A stretch of 64,000 nt of DNA, taken from assembly GCF_021397715.1 (NCBI RefSeq), contig NZ_CP090207.1:2914001-2978000 (forward strand), given 5' to 3'. The notes beneath the pieces were generated by a model. The model saw only the letters and a list, made by a program, of their open reading frames with translations. It had not been told where the DNA came from and did no database searches. This DNA is from Pantoea agglomerans (GTDB taxonomy: Bacteria > Pseudomonadota > Gammaproteobacteria > Enterobacterales > Enterobacteriaceae). Shown in pieces: positions 35,343 to 46,780 of the stretch; position 1 is the first letter of the stretch, and each line of letters starts with the position of its first letter. Both the position numbers and the translations under genes were made by a program.

Positions 35343-36329
35343 TTAACCGCCAATGTAAGAGAGATTCTGCGTGATGCCGGTGTTGCCCTGATGGAGAAAA
35401 TGGGTCTGCTTTTTCTGCCCAAGGCTGCTGGCGATGCGTGCCTGCAGTTCCGCCTGCTGATCGTCAGAGGCCAGCAGATCGCGCAGCGGCACACCACCGT
35501 CGCCAAACAGGCAGAGGTGCAGGTTGCCCTGGGCCGAAACCCGCAGCCGGTTGCAGCTGGCACAAAAATCTTTGGCGTAAGGCATAATCAGGCCAATCTC
35601 ACCGACATAATCGGGATGGTAAAAGACCTGAGCCGGGCCGTCGCTGCGGCCGCTTTCACGCCGCTGCCAGCCCTGCGCAATCAGCTGGTCACGGATCACC
35701 ATGCCGGAAACGTGCTGATCGCGGAACAGCGTACCGCCGTCGCCGGTTTCCATCAGTTCAATGAAGCGCAGCTGAATCGGACGGGTACGGATCCAGTCGA
35801 GGAAGGTTGCCAGGTTGCGGCTATTGAGATCGCGCATCAGCACGCTGTTGACTTTTACCTGGTGAAAACCGGCATCAAAGGCGGCGTCGATGCCCGCCAT
35901 CACCTGATGGAATTTATCCTGGCCGGTGATAGCGTGAAACTGACGGGCATCGAGGCTATCGACGCTGACGTTGAGCGCGGTTAAGCCCGCCTCACGCCAC
36001 TGCTTCACGTCGCGCGCCAGCCGGTAACCGTTGGTAGTGACGGCGATATGGCGAATCGACTGGTTTTCACGCACCGCGGCAATGATGTCGGTAAAGTCGC
36101 GACGCAGTGACGGTTCGCCGCCGGTGAGCCGCACTTTTTCCGTGCCGGCAGCGGCGAAAGCCCGCGTGACGCGACGGATTTCATCCAGAGAGAGAAAGCT
36201 TTTGTTGCGAATGCCGTGCGGCTTGTAGCCGTCAGGCAGACAGTAGGTACAGCGGAAGTTACACACATCCGTGACCGACAGGCGCAGGTAATAGAACTTA
36301 CGCGCGTATGCATCAGTAAATTGTGACAC
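35343..36329 (-). CDS. moaA: GTP 3',8-cyclase
   Basis: 328 residues (E. coli 329). The radical SAM cluster is Cys23, Cys27, Cys30 (CNFRCTYC), with a second cluster near the C-terminus in [21 protein letters not shown]. The protein ends in YIGG, the conserved GG tail needed for activity. The start is GTG at 36329 (ATG in E. coli); an in-frame CTG at 36332 aligns with the E. coli start codon but is less likely. A molybdenum-cofactor riboswitch occupies the leader, so expression should fall when cofactor is plentiful. Confidence 0.95.
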   Translation of the reverse strand: MSQFTDAYARKFYYLRLSVTDVCNFRCTYCLPDGYKPHGIRNKSFLSLDEIRRVTRAFAAAGTEKVRLTGGEPSLRRDFTDIIAAVRENQSIRHIAVTTNGYRLARDVKQWREAGLTALNVSVDSLDARQFHAITGQDKFHQVMAGIDAAFDAGFHQVKVNSVLMRDLNSRNLATFLDWIRTRPIQLRFIELMETGDGGTLFRDQHVSGMVIRDQLIAQGWQRRESGRSDGPAQVFYHPDYVGEIGLIMPYAKDFCASCNRLRVSAQGNLHLCLFGDGGVPLRDLLASDDQQAELQARIASSLGQKKQTHFLHQGNTGITQNLSYIGG

Positions 36330-36330
36330 C

Positions 36331-36441
36331 AGAACACCTTTCCAGATTGGGAGATGCAGTCATTTCTTCCTGCACCCTGGTAGCTCAATGGCTACGGCCT
36401 GACTCCCCTATCCGCAGACGTAGGCAATCAGGCTGGAGTGT
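36331..36441 (-). ncRNA. Molybdenum cofactor (Moco) riboswitch in the moaA leader
   Basis: On the minus strand the leader contains ACACTCCAGCC (from 36441), CCAGGGTGCAGGAAGAAAT, GACTGCATCTCCC and TCTGGAAAGGTGT just before the start. These match conserved blocks of the E. coli moaA Moco RNA as I recall them (ACACTCTAGCC, CCAGGG..GGAAGAAATGAC, TCTGGAAAGGTGT), including the GCAG/CTGC hairpin with the GGAAGAAAT loop. The last element runs into the ribosome-binding site, consistent with translational control. Ligand identity rests on the known E. coli element. Confidence 0.88.
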
Positions 36442-36656
36442 ACGCTGACCCGTTGATCAGCGCGGTTAACAGGATGGTAGCGTGAATTTCGCTACTCTTC
36501 CATTCGCTGTTTTCGTTATATATTCTGATACATATCGAATTTTCACCGCATTTTCGCGACAGGATACGTTAAAATGCGCTTCAGATTTTGACGCAAGTCA
36601 TCCGCGCGGGTTTAGCGTTTAGAGCGACGCCACGCGACAGGCTATTAAGGAGAAGT

Positions 36657-37562
36657 ATGAATCGCACACTGGCCGATCTTGATCGCGTGGTGGCTCTCGG
36701 CGGCGGACACGGTTTAGGCCGCGTGATGTCTGCGCTGTCGCCGCTCGGCTCGCGTCTCACCGGCATCGTTACCACCACCGACAACGGCGGTTCAACCGGC
36801 CGTATTCGCCGCTCAGAAGGCGGCATCGCCTGGGGCGATATGCGTAACTGCCTTAACCAGCTGATCGCCGAACCGAGCGTGGCTTCAGCGATGTTTGAAT
36901 ATCGCTTTGCCGGTAACGGTGAACTGGCCGGACATAACCTCGGTAATCTGATGCTGAAAGCGCTGGATCACCTGAGCGTGCGCCCGCTGGAAGCGATCAA
37001 CATCATTCGTAATCTGCTCAAGGTCGATGCGTTTTTGATTCCGATGTCGGAGCAACCGGTCGATCTGGTGGCGCTCGACGTGGAAGGCAACATGGTTTAC
37101 GGCGAAACGGCGATTGATGAAATGAAGCAGCCGCCGCAGGAGATGATGCTGCATCCCAACGTGCAGCCGACCCGGGAAGCGCTGGATGCCATTGGCGAAG
37201 CGGATTTAATTCTGATCGGACCAGGCAGTTTTTACACCAGCCTGATGCCGATTCTGCTGATGGAAGAGATGGCGCAGGCGCTGCGTCGCACGCCCGCCAC
37301 CATGGTATTTATCGGCAATCTGGGTCGTGAACTCAGCCCGGCGGCGGCCAGCCTGACGGTGGCCGACAAGCTGGCGATGATGGAGCGCTACATTGGCAAA
37401 CGGGTGATCGACGCGATTGTGGTCAGCCCTTCCGCCGATATCAGTCAGGTCGATAACCGGCTGATTGTCCGCGAGCCGCTGGAAGCCGCCGATATCAAAT
37501 ATCGTCACGACCGCCAGCTGCTGCGGGTCGCGCTGGAGCACGCCATTCAGGGCTTTAACTGA
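36657..37562 (+). CDS. ybhK: Putative gluconeogenesis factor, YvcK/CofD-like
   Basis: 302 residues from ATG 36657 with AAGGAG upstream, the E. coli YbhK length; the longer frame from 36588 is rejected. The UPF0052/CofD-like motifs are present: [43 protein letters not shown] and [16 protein letters not shown]. The Bacillus relative YvcK binds UDP-sugars and influences carbon flow and wall synthesis; the role of YbhK is not settled. It is convergent with uvrB, with stops 1 nt apart, and divergent from moaA. Confidence 0.92.
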   Translation: MNRTLADLDRVVALGGGHGLGRVMSALSPLGSRLTGIVTTTDNGGSTGRIRRSEGGIAWGDMRNCLNQLIAEPSVASAMFEYRFAGNGELAGHNLGNLMLKALDHLSVRPLEAINIIRNLLKVDAFLIPMSEQPVDLVALDVEGNMVYGETAIDEMKQPPQEMMLHPNVQPTREALDAIGEADLILIGPGSFYTSLMPILLMEEMAQALRRTPATMVFIGNLGRELSPAAASLTVADKLAMMERYIGKRVIDAIVVSPSADISQVDNRLIVREPLEAADIKYRHDRQLLRVALEHAIQGFN

Positions 37563-37563
37563 G

Positions 37564-39585
37564 TTACGAGGTGGCGATAAACAACGTGCGCAGTTCATGC
37601 AGCTGATCGCGCACGCTGGCGGCCTGTTCGAACTCCAGGTTCTGCGCATGTTGCTGCATCTGCCCTTCCAGCTCGTGGATCTTTTTCTGCAGGGCCTGCG
37701 GCGACAGCGCCAGATAATCCGCTTCCGCCTCGGCGGCACCGCGTCGTGCCGGTTTCGCTTTGCCCCGGGTTTTCACCACGTTGTTGCCCAGTTCCAGAAT
37801 ATCCGTGATCTTTTTATTCAGGCCCTGCGGCACAATGCCGTTCTCTTCGTTGTACTGCTGCTGTTTCTCGCGACGCCGTTCGGTCTCTTCAATCGCCCGC
37901 GCCATTGACGGGGTAATTTTGTCGCCATACAGAATGGCTTTGCCGTTGATGTTACGCGCCGCACGGCCAATGGTCTGAATCAGCGAGCGCTCGGAACGCA
38001 GGAAGCCCTCTTTATCCGCATCCAGAATCGCCACCAGCGACACTTCCGGCATATCCAGCCCCTCACGCAGTAAGTTAATGCCCACCAGCACATCAAACTC
38101 ACCCAGGCGTAAATCGCGGATAATCTCCATCCGTTCCACGGTGTCGATGTCAGAGTGCAGATAACGCACCTTTTCGCCGTGCTCTTCCAGATATTCGGTC
38201 AGATCTTCCGCCATGCGCTTGGTCAGCACCGTCACCAGCACGCGTTCGTTGATCGCCACCCGCTGACGGATTTCCGACAGCAGATCGTCGACCTGGGTCG
38301 CCACCGGACGCACTTCGAGGATGGGGTCGAGCAGACCGGTTGGACGCACCACCTGATCGATCACTTCGTCGCCCGACTTTTCCAGCTCGTATTTGCCCGG
38401 CGTAGCCGACACATAGATAGTCTGCGGGGCCAGCGCCTCAAACTCTTCAAACTTCATCGGACGGTTATCCAGCGCCGACGGCAGGCGGAAACCGTACTCC
38501 ACCAGCGTCTCTTTACGCGCCCGGTCGCCTTTATACATGCCGCCGATTTGCGGAATGGTAACGTGCGATTCATCCACCACCAGCAGGCCGTCGGCCGGCA
38601 GGTAGTCAAACAGCGTCGGTGGGGCTTCGCCGGGTCCGCGTCCTGAGAGATAGCGTGAATAGTTTTCGATGCCGGAGCAGTAGCCCAGCTCGCTCATCAT
38701 CTCCAGATCGAACTGGGTACGCTGGGTAATACGCTGCTCTTCCAGCAGCTTATTATTTTCCAGCAGCACTTTGCGGCGATCCGCCAGCTCCACTTTAATA
38801 TCTTCCATCGCCTGAATAATGCGCTCACGCGGCGTCACGTAGTGCGTTTTCGGATAGATGGTAAAGCGCGGCACCACCGAATCGATCTGGCCGGTCAGCG
38901 GGTCAAACAACGACAGGCGCTCCACCTCTTCATCGAACAGCTCGACGCGCAGGGCGATATCGTCTGACTCCGCCGGGAAGATATCAATCACCTCACCACG
39001 CACCCGGAAAGTCCCGCGCTGGAACGCCTGATCGTTACGGGTATATTGCAGCTCCGACAGGCGACGCAGGATACTGCGCTGGTCGATGATCATGCCGCGG
39101 GTTAAGTGCAGCATCATTTTCAGGTAGAGATCGGGATCGCCCAGACCGTAGATCGCCGACACCGAGGCGACCACAATCACGTCGCGCCGCTCCAGCAATG
39201 CTTTGGTGGCTGACAGACGCATCTGTTCAATGTGTTCGTTAACCGAGGCATCCTTTTCGATAAAGGTGTCGGAACTGGGCACATAGGCTTCCGGCTGATA
39301 GTAGTCGTAGTAAGAGACGAAAAACTCGACCGCGTTGTCCGGGAAAAACTCCTTCATTTCACCGTACAGCTGAGCCGCCAGCGTCTTGTTCGGCGCCAGA
39401 ACCATGGTTGGACGGTTGAGATCGGCAATCACGTTGGCCACGGTGAAGGTTTTTCCCGAGCCGGTTACGCCTAATAACGTCTGGTGGGCCAGTCCATCTT
39501 CCAGACCCTCTTTCAGACGACGAATCGCCTCGGGCTGATCGCCGGAAGGTTTGAAAGCGGAATTTAATTTAAAGGCTTTACTCAT
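37564..39585 (-). CDS. uvrB: Excinuclease ABC subunit B
   Basis: 673 residues (E. coli 673). Walker [11 protein letters not shown] (Lys45), the beta-hairpin region ([24 protein letters not shown]), motif [19 protein letters not shown], the helicase C-terminal motifs ([38 protein letters not shown]) and the C-terminal UvrC-binding helical hairpin. UvrB verifies damage after UvrA2B loading. A LexA box lies 79-94 nt upstream of the start and DnaA boxes lie farther upstream, as in E. coli. Confidence 0.97.
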   Translation of the reverse strand: MSKAFKLNSAFKPSGDQPEAIRRLKEGLEDGLAHQTLLGVTGSGKTFTVANVIADLNRPTMVLAPNKTLAAQLYGEMKEFFPDNAVEFFVSYYDYYQPEAYVPSSDTFIEKDASVNEHIEQMRLSATKALLERRDVIVVASVSAIYGLGDPDLYLKMMLHLTRGMIIDQRSILRRLSELQYTRNDQAFQRGTFRVRGEVIDIFPAESDDIALRVELFDEEVERLSLFDPLTGQIDSVVPRFTIYPKTHYVTPRERIIQAMEDIKVELADRRKVLLENNKLLEEQRITQRTQFDLEMMSELGYCSGIENYSRYLSGRGPGEAPPTLFDYLPADGLLVVDESHVTIPQIGGMYKGDRARKETLVEYGFRLPSALDNRPMKFEEFEALAPQTIYVSATPGKYELEKSGDEVIDQVVRPTGLLDPILEVRPVATQVDDLLSEIRQRVAINERVLVTVLTKRMAEDLTEYLEEHGEKVRYLHSDIDTVERMEIIRDLRLGEFDVLVGINLLREGLDMPEVSLVAILDADKEGFLRSERSLIQTIGRAARNINGKAILYGDKITPSMARAIEETERRREKQQQYNEENGIVPQGLNKKITDILELGNNVVKTRGKAKPARRGAAEAEADYLALSPQALQKKIHELEGQMQQHAQNLEFEQAASVRDQLHELRTLFIATS

Positions 39586-39663
39586 GAATGCAGTTCCTGC
39601 TGAAGAAGTCGGCGGGCAGGCACCTATTTTACTCTGCTATGGTGATTTTGCCAGAAATTAATA

Positions 39664-39679
39664 CTGGATATAAAAACAG
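39664..39679 (-). promoter_or_regulatory. LexA (SOS) box of uvrB
   Basis: On the minus strand the site reads CTGTTTTTATATCCAG: the CTG-N10-CAG framework with an AT-rich centre, very like the E. coli uvrB operator. It is centred about 86 nt upstream of the uvrB ATG. Confidence 0.88.
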
Positions 39680-39973
39680 TGTTGAGGCAGAGTAAGGGCC
39701 CCGGCTGGCGTACTTTTTGGTCACCGGTTGCCGCTGGCTTTAGCCCGGCGGTTGTTGCGCAAGGTTATCCCCAGGCGGAGATCGGATTTAACATTTGTCA
39801 ATAGAGCGTCATAAAATTACAGTTCAGTGAACTGACAGATAAATCGCAGGCTTGTTTTTTAATAAGTAATTGATTTAATTATACTATGTCGAAAAGCCCA
39901 GATTCTCGACATTATGTAACCAGGCCGCGTATTTCCTCGCTTCCAACCTGTTTTCATTACCTAATGCACAAGG

Positions 39974-39996
39974 TTATCCACAGGAATGGTGGATAA
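39974..39996. promoter_or_regulatory. Inverted DnaA boxes upstream of uvrB
   Basis: A perfect DnaA box TTATCCACA (39974-39982) is followed by an inverted copy with one mismatch (39988-39996, reading TTATCCACC on the minus strand). A third near-match TTATCCCCA is at 39765-39773. A DnaA site at an upstream uvrB promoter (P3) is reported for E. coli, so this appears conserved. Confidence 0.65.
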
Positions 39997-40463
39997 GTGA
40001 TGGCAGCCCCGCCGCCATCGGCTGTGTATAATTTTTCCCTGCCGCCTGGGTTTGCTGAAAATAATTTTTTTTCCGCTAAATTTCTCCACCGCCGCTGACA
40101 AATTGTTCTGCTTTTTTTAACTGACCCAGACTCTCTGCTGCTGATTTGCCCCGCCAGCCCGCCATTCTTAATCAGAATCGTTGCCTCATCTTCGCACGAC
40201 TGCACCAGAAACGCCGCCCGCTGGCACTGTGAAAGTGCAGCCCGGTTATCACCCCCAGAAATTGATAAGCATTCCTCATCTTTTCCCGGCGCGCAGCCGC
40301 GCTGGCCGCTGAAAAAAAGCACACCGCTGAATCTGGCCTGGGAATTGCAAGATTGAATGGCGTCAACGCGCATCGCGCGCACTGTGCTGCAGTGGTGAGA
40401 TGACCATTGCTGATACCTTGTTTGCCAGACGACACAGAGCGGAAGCATTCAGGCTAATGATCG
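39997..40463. other. Noncoding stretch between uvrB control region and the ABC ATPase gene
   Basis: No gene supported. A 163-codon minus-strand frame (39957-40448) lacks a ribosome-binding site, has Cys/Arg/Ser-rich composition typical of a chance frame and includes the DnaA boxes. AAAGGAG at about 40465-40471 serves the next gene. Confidence 0.55.
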
Positions 40464-40479
40464 GAAAGGAGAGTGTCAG

Positions 40480-41202
40480 ATGCTGAGTTTACGTTCGGTA
40501 AATCAATTTTACGGTCAAAATCATATCCTGTGGGACGTGGATCTCGATCTGTCGCCTGGCACCTGCACCGGCGTTCTTGGTCGGCCAGGCATGGGGAAAA
40601 CCACCCTGGTCAACTGCATTATGGGCCGGCTGCCGATCAACAGCGGATCGATCTCATGGAAAGAAGATGGTTCACCGCCCGCCGACCTGCTGCTGCAGCC
40701 AGCTGAACAGCGGGCGCAGATGGGAATTGGCTATGTGCCACAGGGACGCCATATTTTTACCCAGATGAGCGTGGAAGATAATTTGCTGATCGCCCTGCTG
40801 GCCGGTGCCAGTCAGGCCGACCGCCACCGCGCCATTCCCGAAATGGTGTTTGACCTGTTTCCGGCGCTCTATTCGCTACGCCAGCAGCGCAGCGGCGATC
40901 TGCCGATCGATCAGCAGCAGCAGCTGGCCCTGGCGCGCGCGCTGGTGCTGCAGCCAAAACTGCTGATTCTTGATGAGCCCACCGACGGCATGTCGCCGTG
41001 GCTGGAAGAGGAGATGGGGAATCTGATTCGCCGACTGAACCTCGACTATGGCCTGACGATCCTGCTGCTGGAGCAGCGTCTCTCCCTGATCCGTCGCGTG
41101 GCAGACTATTTTCTGCTGTTGCATCGCGGGCGTAACGTGGCGCAGGGCAAAATGGCGCAGCTGGATGACCACACCGTCAACAAATGGCTGACGGTGGCCT
41201 GA
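40480..41202 (+). CDS. Orphan ABC transporter ATPase, UrtE/LivF-like, degenerate signature
   Basis: 240 residues. Closest in pattern to UrtE of urea ABC importers: NQFYGQNHILWDVDL, Walker A GRPGMGKTTL (about 33-42), IGYVPQGRHIFTQMSVEDNLL and Walker B LLILDEPTDGMSP. The signature motif, LSGGQQQQ in UrtE, here reads LPIDQQQQ (about 146-153), so the residues that normally contact the partner site's ATP gamma-phosphate are changed. No permease or binding-protein gene is nearby: it sits alone between uvrB and bioD and ends 1 nt before the convergent bioD stop. It may be a relic, a regulator or a partner for a distant permease. AAAGGAG precedes ATG 40480. Confidence 0.82.
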   Translation: MLSLRSVNQFYGQNHILWDVDLDLSPGTCTGVLGRPGMGKTTLVNCIMGRLPINSGSISWKEDGSPPADLLLQPAEQRAQMGIGYVPQGRHIFTQMSVEDNLLIALLAGASQADRHRAIPEMVFDLFPALYSLRQQRSGDLPIDQQQQLALARALVLQPKLLILDEPTDGMSPWLEEEMGNLIRRLNLDYGLTILLLEQRLSLIRRVADYFLLLHRGRNVAQGKMAQLDDHTVNKWLTVA

Positions 41203-41203
41203 T

Positions 41204-42607
<1,404 letters not shown>

Positions 42608-42624
<17 letters not shown>

Positions 42625-43759
42625 GCAGCGCCTCCAGCAGAATATCGATGTCGTCCGGCTGATGCGCCGCCGTCAGGGTAATACGCAGCCGGGCAGTGCC
42701 CGGCGGTACGGTTGGCGGCCGGATGGCGCTGACCCAGCAGCCCGCTTCTGCCAGCCGGGCGGAGAGCGCCATCGCTTCCGCATTGTCGCCGACGATTAAC
42801 GGCTGAATCGCACTGGCGGAATCCATTAGTTGCCACGGCAGCGAGGCGGCACCACGCCGGAAGCGCTGGATATTCTCCTGCAACCGCTGACGCAGCGCAT
42901 CGCCCTGCTGCACCTGGCTGAGCGACGCCTGCAGCGCCGCCGCCTGGGCGGCGGGCATCGCGGTCGAATAGATCAGATGGCGGCTGAACTGCACAAAATA
43001 GTCGGCGGTTTGTGCGTCGCACAACAGTGCCGCCCCGCTGACGCCAAAGGCTTTACCGAAGGTGACCACCAGCAGCTCCGGTTTTATTCCCTGCTGCCAG
43101 CAGCTGCCGCGCCCCTGCTCGCCTGTCACGCCGATCCCGTGCGCATCGTCCACCAGCAGCCAGCCCTGCGCGTCGCGCGTCTGTGCCGCTATCGCCGCCA
43201 GCGGCGCACTGTCACCATCCATGCTGAAAATCCCTTCGGTCACCACCAGCGTTTCGCCGCTGCAGGGTGCGGCCAGCCGCGCCGCCAGACTCGCCGGGCT
43301 ATTGTGCGTAAAACGGCGCAGCTGCGCCGGACTGTGGCTGGCGGCATCCAGTAGCGAAGCATGGCTGAGCTTATCGGCCAGGATACGATCGTTTTCCTCC
43401 CCCAGCAGATGGATCACCGCCTGATTCGCCGCGAAGCCGGAGATAAACAGCAGCGCGCGGTCATAGCCGAGCCAGTCAGCCAGCTGCGCTTCCAGCGCCG
43501 CATGCTGCCGGTGATAGCCGGTGACGTGGCCTGACGCACCGGCACCGGCTCCCGCCTGTTCTGCGCCGCGCTGCCAGCCAGCAATCACCGCCGGATGCTG
43601 GGTTAAGCCGAGATAATCGTTGCTGGAAAAATGACGATAAACGCGTCCTCCGCTGTGCAGCGTGCGGGTGGTCTGATGATCGATTACCGGGCGTTGCCGC
43701 CAGCCATCGGCGGCACGCCGCCGATCCAGCGCCTGTGCCAGTCGTTGCTGCCAGCTCAT
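42608..43759 (-). CDS. bioF: 8-amino-7-oxononanoate synthase
   Basis: 383 residues (E. coli 384). Alpha-oxoamine synthase motifs: FSSNDYLGL near residue 44, [37 protein letters not shown] and the PLP Lys in [16 protein letters not shown] (about 233-236). It condenses pimeloyl-ACP with alanine. Starts in the bioB stop (shared base) and overlaps bioC, so the operon is tightly coupled. Confidence 0.95.
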
Positions 43760-44790
43760 TACAGCGCCGCGTTATAGAACTGTTCAGTGTCGGCGTGCAT
43801 CAGCTGGTCGCTGAGCTGCTGCTGTTGCTGCTGATCGCCGTGCTGGGTGTGGGTATGCTCCGGGTTCAGCCCCAGCTTGCGGAACAGCACGCGATCTTTA
43901 TCCTCTTCCGGGTTCGGCGTGGTCAGCAGTTTGCAGCCGTAGAAAATCGAGTTCGCCCCGGCCATAAAGCACATCGCCTGGGTCTGCTCACTCATCTGCT
44001 CACGGCCCGCCGACAGCCGGACGTGCGAGGTTGGCATCATGATGCGCGCCACCGCGATTGTGCGGATAAAATCGAACGGCTCAACGTCATCGTTGTCCGC
44101 CAGCGGCGTACCTTTGACCTTCACCAGCATATTGATCGGCACGCTTTCCGGCGGGGTCGGCAGGTTGGCTAACTGCACCAGCAGACCGGCGCGATCGCTG
44201 ACCGTCTCCCCCAGACCGACGATGCCGCCTGAGCAGACTTTGATCCCGGCGTCACGCACTTTGCCCAGCGTATCCAGCCGTTCCTGATAGCTGCGGGTGG
44301 TGATGATGCTGCCGTAAAATTCTGGCGAGGTGTCGAGGTTGTGGTTATAAAAATCCAGGCCGGCGCCCGCCAGCCGCTGCGCCTGCTGATCGCTGAGCGT
44401 ACCCAGCGTCATGCAGGTTTCCATGCCCATCGCCTTCACGCCTTCAACCATTTTTTCCAGATAGGGCATATCGCGCTCGTGCGGATTTTTCCATGCCGCG
44501 CCCATGCAGAAACGGGTTGAGCCGGCGGCTTTGGCCTGACGCGCAGAGGTCAATACTTCCTCCACTTCCATCAGGCGTTCCGACTCCAGGCCGGTCTTGT
44601 AGCGCGCGCTCTGCGGGCAGTATTTACAGTCTTCCGGGCAGGCACCGGTTTTGATCGACAACAGGGTGCTGACCTGTACCTGACGCGGATCGAAGTGCTG
44701 ACGATGCACCCGCTGCGCTTCAAACATTAGTTCAAGAAAAGGTTGATCAAACAGGGCCTGGGCCTGTGCAACTGTCCAGCGTTGTGCCAT
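43759..44790 (-). CDS. bioB: Biotin synthase
   Basis: 343 residues from ATG 44790, with GGAG 6 nt upstream; the TTG four codons earlier is rejected. The radical SAM cluster Cys51, Cys55, Cys58 (CPEDCKYC) and the [2Fe-2S] ligands are in place ([27 protein letters not shown], the Arg in [11 protein letters not shown]). It inserts sulfur into dethiobiotin. The C-terminal region carries a Gln run (QQQQQQ) near residue 322, a little longer than I would expect. First gene of bioBFCD, reading away from the BirA operator. Confidence 0.96.
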   Translation of the reverse strand: MAQRWTVAQAQALFDQPFLELMFEAQRVHRQHFDPRQVQVSTLLSIKTGACPEDCKYCPQSARYKTGLESERLMEVEEVLTSARQAKAAGSTRFCMGAAWKNPHERDMPYLEKMVEGVKAMGMETCMTLGTLSDQQAQRLAGAGLDFYNHNLDTSPEFYGSIITTRSYQERLDTLGKVRDAGIKVCSGGIVGLGETVSDRAGLLVQLANLPTPPESVPINMLVKVKGTPLADNDDVEPFDFIRTIAVARIMMPTSHVRLSAGREQMSEQTQAMCFMAGANSIFYGCKLLTTPNPEEDKDRVLFRKLGLNPEHTHTQHGDQQQQQQLSDQLMHADTEQFYNAAL

Positions 44791-44839
44791 TACGTGCTCC
44801 AAAAAAAGGGTGTCATCCCGACGATTAACGTGGTTATAC

Positions 44840-44872
44840 TTGTAAACTATATTTTTTTATTTTGGTTTACAA
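44840..44872. promoter_or_regulatory. BirA operator between bioB and bioA
   Basis: Half-sites TTGTAAACT (44840-44848) and GGTTTACAA (44864-44872) are separated by 15 nt of A/T, the classic enterobacterial BirA (biotin repressor) operator. It should control both divergent transcripts. A second GGTTTAC at 44878-44884 is a partial copy. Confidence 0.93.
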
Positions 44873-44890
44873 CTCCGGTTTACGACGCCT

Positions 44891-46183
44891 ATGTTCACGC
44901 CTGAAGACGCCCGCTTTGATCGCCAGCACATCTGGCACCCCTACACCTCAATGCTCGACCCGCTGCCCTGTTATCCGGTGGTTGCCGCCCAGGGTTTTCA
45001 ACTGCAACTGGCCGATGGCCGCGAACTGGTCGATGGCATGTCCTCGTGGTGGGCGGCGATTCACGGTTACAACCATCCACGGCTGAACCGGGCGCTGACG
45101 CAGCAGATGACGCAGATGTCACACGTAATGTTTGGCGGCATTACCCATCCCGCCGCGGTGGCGCTCTGCCGCCAGCTGGTTGCGATGACGCCCGCGGCGC
45201 TGGAGTGCGTTTTTCTCGCCGATTCCGGCTCGGTGGCGGTGGAAGTATCGATGAAGATGGCGTTGCAGTACTGGCTGGGACGCGGTGAAACCCGGCAGCA
45301 GTTCCTGACGCTGAAGCGCGGCTATCACGGCGATACCTTTGCGGCAATGTCGGTGTGCGATCCGGAAAATTCGATGCACAGCCTGTGGCGCGGCTATCTG
45401 CCCGAACATCACTTTGCAGCGGCTCCGGCCTGCGGCTTTGATGATGAATGGGAGCGCCAGGATTTTGATGATTTCGCCCGGCTGATAGAACAGCATCATC
45501 AGCAGCTGGCGGCGGTGATTCTGGAGCCGATCGTGCAGGGCGCTGGCGGGATGCGCTTCTACCATCCGCGCTATTTACAGCAGGTACGTGAAGCGTGCGA
45601 TCGTTACGGCCTGCTCCTGATTGCCGATGAGATTGCTACCGGATTTGGTCGCACCGGCAAGCTGTTTGCCTGTGAACATGCTGGCATCACGCCCGATATT
45701 CTGTGCGTCGGCAAAGCGCTGACCGGCGGCATGATGACCCTGGCGGCGACCCTGACCACTCGTGAAGTTGCCGATACCATCAGCCGCAGCGCGGCCGGCT
45801 GTTTTATGCACGGCCCGACCTTTATGGGCAATCCGCTGGCCTGCGCGGTGGCGGTTGAAAGCCTGACCCTGCTGGCCGAAGGCGAATGGCAGCCTCAGGT
45901 TGCCGCTATCGAACGTCAGCTTCTGGCAGAGCTGCTGCCGTTGCGCAGTGCGCCGCAGGTGGCGGATGTGCGGGTGCTGGGCGCAATTGGCGTGGTCGAG
46001 ACTCACCGTGCCGTGAATATGGCGGCGCTGCAGCAGTTCTTTGTTGAGCAAGGGGTCTGGATCCGGCCGTTTGGCCGGCTGATCTACCTGATGCCGCCCT
46101 ATATCATCACGCCGCAGGCGCTGAGCAAACTGGTGCAGGCGATTGGGGCAGCGCTTGAGCATTCTTCACATTTTGCCGACTGA
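44891..46183 (+). CDS. bioA: Adenosylmethionine-8-amino-7-oxononanoate aminotransferase
   Basis: 430 residues (E. coli 429). Class III aminotransferase: HIWHPYTSM, the SAM/KAPA pocket [30 protein letters not shown], the PLP Asp in [15 protein letters not shown] and the PLP Lys in [19 protein letters not shown] (about 274). It converts KAPA to DAPA using SAM as amino donor. Divergent from bioB; no strong ribosome-binding site precedes its ATG, suggesting modest translation. Confidence 0.95.
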   Translation: MFTPEDARFDRQHIWHPYTSMLDPLPCYPVVAAQGFQLQLADGRELVDGMSSWWAAIHGYNHPRLNRALTQQMTQMSHVMFGGITHPAAVALCRQLVAMTPAALECVFLADSGSVAVEVSMKMALQYWLGRGETRQQFLTLKRGYHGDTFAAMSVCDPENSMHSLWRGYLPEHHFAAAPACGFDDEWERQDFDDFARLIEQHHQQLAAVILEPIVQGAGGMRFYHPRYLQQVREACDRYGLLLIADEIATGFGRTGKLFACEHAGITPDILCVGKALTGGMMTLAATLTTREVADTISRSAAGCFMHGPTFMGNPLACAVAVESLTLLAEGEWQPQVAAIERQLLAELLPLRSAPQVADVRVLGAIGVVETHRAVNMAALQQFFVEQGVWIRPFGRLIYLMPPYIITPQALSKLVQAIGAALEHSSHFAD

Positions 46184-46258
46184 AGCGGGCGAAGCGCTGG
46201 AACTGACTGCGCGTTTGGTTATGATGTCAGGCTAATGATCGACACGTGAGGAGAGGTA

Positions 46259-46735
46259 ATGCGCGTTTATAGTCAGGACTTTAACGACGGCGATAAAATG
46301 CCTGAGAAGCACGTTTTCAACGGTATGGGCTATCAGGGCGAGAACATCTCTCCCCATCTGGCCTGGGAAGCAGCCCCGGAAGGTACCAAAAGTTTTGTGG
46401 TGACCTGCTACGATCCCGACGCGCCAACCGGCTCCGGCTGGTGGCACTGGCTGGTGGCGAACATTCCGGCTACCACCACTTCTCTGCCGCAGGGCGCGGG
46501 CTCCGGTCAGGCCGGGCTGCCGTCAGGGGCGATCCAGACCCGGACAGATTTTGGTCAGGCCGGTTATGGCGGTGCGGCGCCGCCGCAGGGCGAAACCCAT
46601 CGCTACATTTTCACGGTACATGCGCTGGATGTGGAAAAGATTGAGGTGGATGAGGGTGCCAGTGGTGCCATGGTCGGCTTTAATGTCCATTTTCACGCGC
46701 TGGCAAGCGCGTCACTGACCGTGAACTACCAGTAA
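46259..46735 (+). CDS. ybhB: PEBP-family protein YbhB
   Basis: 158 residues, the E. coli length. Phosphatidylethanolamine-binding/Raf-kinase-inhibitor-like motifs: YDPDAPTGSGWWHWLVANIPA, and GAAPPQGETHRYIFTVHALD. The pocket His and Asp residues bind anionic ligands; the bacterial function is not fixed. AGGAGAGG lies just upstream. Convergent with pgl across a terminator hairpin. Confidence 0.93.
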   Translation: MRVYSQDFNDGDKMPEKHVFNGMGYQGENISPHLAWEAAPEGTKSFVVTCYDPDAPTGSGWWHWLVANIPATTTSLPQGAGSGQAGLPSGAIQTRTDFGQAGYGGAAPPQGETHRYIFTVHALDVEKIEVDEGASGAMVGFNVHFHALASASLTVNYQ

Positions 46736-46742
46736 TTCCGCT

Positions 46743-46768
46743 ACGCCTCTCCCAGCCGGGAGAGGCGT
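46743..46768. terminator. Hairpin between ybhB and pgl
   Basis: ACGCCTCTCCC (46743-46753) pairs with GGGAGAGGCGT (46758-46768) across a 4-nt loop, 11 bp. T content after it is low on both strands. Confidence 0.75.
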
Positions 46769-46780
46769 TAAATTGCAGCG

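Noticed and set aside
39957..40448. 163-codon minus-strand open frame upstream of uvrB
   Set aside because: No ribosome-binding site, skewed Cys/Arg/Ser composition and it overlaps the DnaA boxes; it looks like a chance frame.
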